A DNA stretch of 64,000 nt. Source: Glebionis coronaria (Eukaryota > Streptophyta > Magnoliopsida > Asterales > Asteraceae). Of this stretch, positions 62,914 through 64,000 are shown piece after piece. The position numbers were made by a program, and so were the translations under genes. The number at the start of each line of letters is the position of its first letter. Position 1 is the stretch's first letter. The stretch lies in NCBI GenBank assembly GCA_025667525.1, contig CM046876.1:481388557-481452556 (forward strand). Direction: 5' to 3'. The notes below the pieces were generated by a model. That model made no database searches and was not told the DNA's origin. It was given only the letters and a program-made list of their open reading frames with translations.

Positions 62914-63446
62914 TTATTCGGAATGTTTCCCTTACTCGGAATAATGCTGAACAGATCTCTTATGCGGAAAACGAGAGGCTATGCGGAAAGTCATGATTAT
63001 GTGGAAAAATCTTCTTACTCGGAATATTAAGCTACTCGGAAAGATAGGGTCATTCGGAAAATAATCGCTATGCGGAAAGGTGATTTCTATTCGGAAAACT
63101 TGGGCTATTCGGAATATGGAAGATATTCCGAATAGAGGAAATGAAATAAGTCTATGCGGAATAATGAGGGCAATTCGGAAAATAGGGTTATTCGGAAAAA
63201 GTTCCGAATAGAGAAACACAAACAATCCTATGCGGAAAAAGTCTTTTATTCGGAAAATCTGAAATGTTCCGAATAACCAAAAAGGGAAGAACCCTATTCG
63301 GAATAAATGAAAGTTCCGAATAGACACTAAACTTAAATCCTATTCGGAATAAAAGAAAAGTTCCGAATAATCAAGAAATGAAAATCCCTACTCGGAATAA
63401 TGGAAAATTCCGAATGGACAAAACCCCCAGATTCCCTATTCGGAAT
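62914..63446. repeat. array of TATTCGGAA-type motifs in both orientations
   Basis: I count 26 copies of (T/C)(T/C)AT(T/G)CGGAA or close variants in 533 bases: 20 forward and 6 reverse (TTCCGAATA). In the left half they are all forward with 17-19-base spacing. In the right half forward and reverse copies alternate at about 19-20 and 27-29 bases. Perfect 10-base stems form at 63246-63255 with 63267-63276 and at 63294-63303 with 63314-63323. The sequences between are A-rich and not conserved. The minus-strand ORF over it (62932-63327) is a by-product. Confidence 0.93.
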
Positions 63447-64000
63447 CTGGGCAAGATCAGACGGTGAAAGAACAACAGTGAGCTACGAATTATACCAAAC
63501 CGGACTCAACAAAGCAAAAAGGTTTTACCAAATCAACCACGAATCATCCACTAACTACAAGGATCAAATCCCAATCATAAAAACACCAATTCAACAACTT
63601 TTTAGAATCAAACTAGAACCAAATAGAACTTAAGAACTTGAAAGAAAAAGATGAAGAAGAACAAGATGAATCAAAAGATTAAAGGAGGGATTGTATTAAT
63701 GATTTAAGGTTTAACAATCAAATAGCAAAGATCAAACTTACAAGATTTAAGAAATCAAACTAAAAAGAAAACCACTCCTTAAGGGAGATGGTTCCTAAGA
63801 ACTAGGAAGAAAATAAAAACTGGAAAAAGAAGAGAGATCGAATGTGTGAGTGGGAGGAGTATTTATAGGCTTCTCCCTTGGTTGGTGAGTGGGCTTTCTT
63901 CCCTTCTTTAAGTCTTCTCGTCTTTTCAGAAAAGTTGACGTTTTCGATTCTGATTCGGGATTTGTCGTCGATTAAATTCAACTCGTCTTTTAATTTCTTC
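63447..64000 (-). promoter_or_regulatory. possible minus-strand promoter and leader (LTR-like)
   Basis: The minus strand has a good TATA (GCCTATAAATACTCC, about 63859-63873) followed by a CT-rich ACATTCGATCTCTCTTCTT start-like stretch. Transcription would run into the TATTCGGAA array. This layout matches the promoter part of an LTR reading leftward, as in the similar TATA at about 31600, but neither LTR end is visible. No protein is recognised in 63447-64000. Confidence 0.4.

Noticed and set aside
62932..63327. 131-codon minus-strand ORF rich in FRI
   Set aside because: It is a direct translation of the TATTCGGAA array; repeated words, not protein constraint, keep it open.

Overview
This window is nuclear DNA from a flowering plant. 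Canonical histone H4, spliced genes with GT-AG introns, a plant ubiquitin-ribosomal protein fusion gene and layers of nested LTR retrotransposons and MITEs all show this. The Sirevirus-type Copia element (several zinc knuckles before the protease and an extra ORF after pol) and the chitinase-2-like genes resemble what I know from composites (Asteraceae). The family assignment is inference from resemblance, not a search result.

Region 1-11 kb is the gene island. It starts with the 3' end of a Copia element and a hAT element with an 8-bp target duplication, followed by a histone H4 gene with a likely 5' UTR intron. A tandem family of secreted GH18 chitinase-like proteins comes next: two pseudogene scraps and three intact genes, one of which has a signal-peptide exon that a simple ORF search misses.

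Region 12-20 kb is repeat-rich. A Copia element on the minus strand (5-bp target duplication ACTTG) has lost gag and protease and holds a truncated Gypsy LTR. Two nested MITEs and a minisatellite full of palindromes follow.

Region 20-27 kb carries two more GH18 copies, one inverted and one direct, both broken, and then a five-exon minus-strand gene. That gene joins canonical ubiquitin to a clearly divergent ribosomal protein eL40. Its introns and promoter carry a MITE, short repeats, a telo-box-like site and site II motifs.

Region 27-33 kb is AT-rich intergenic DNA with a Tourist-like MITE, a decayed minus-strand Copia element split by a Mutator-type MITE, and LTR remnants.

Region 33.3-62.8 kb is one old Sirevirus (5' LTR, gag, pol, extra ORF). 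Two Gypsy elements of about 9.8 kb are nested in it, one in gag (target duplication AACAC) and one in the protease (target duplication CACTA). Both Gypsy elements have nearly identical LTRs but no intact coding sequence, so they look like non-autonomous copies. The last kilobase holds an unusual array of 26 TATTCGGAA-type motifs in both orientations and a likely minus-strand promoter, with no recognisable gene.

The genes likely to be functional are histone H4, three GH18 genes and ubiquitin-eL40. I found no tRNA or rRNA gene and no CRISPR. The most interesting items are the divergent ubiquitin-eL40 fusion, the palindromic TATTCGGAA array, the GH18 birth-and-death cluster and the paired non-autonomous Gypsy insertions.
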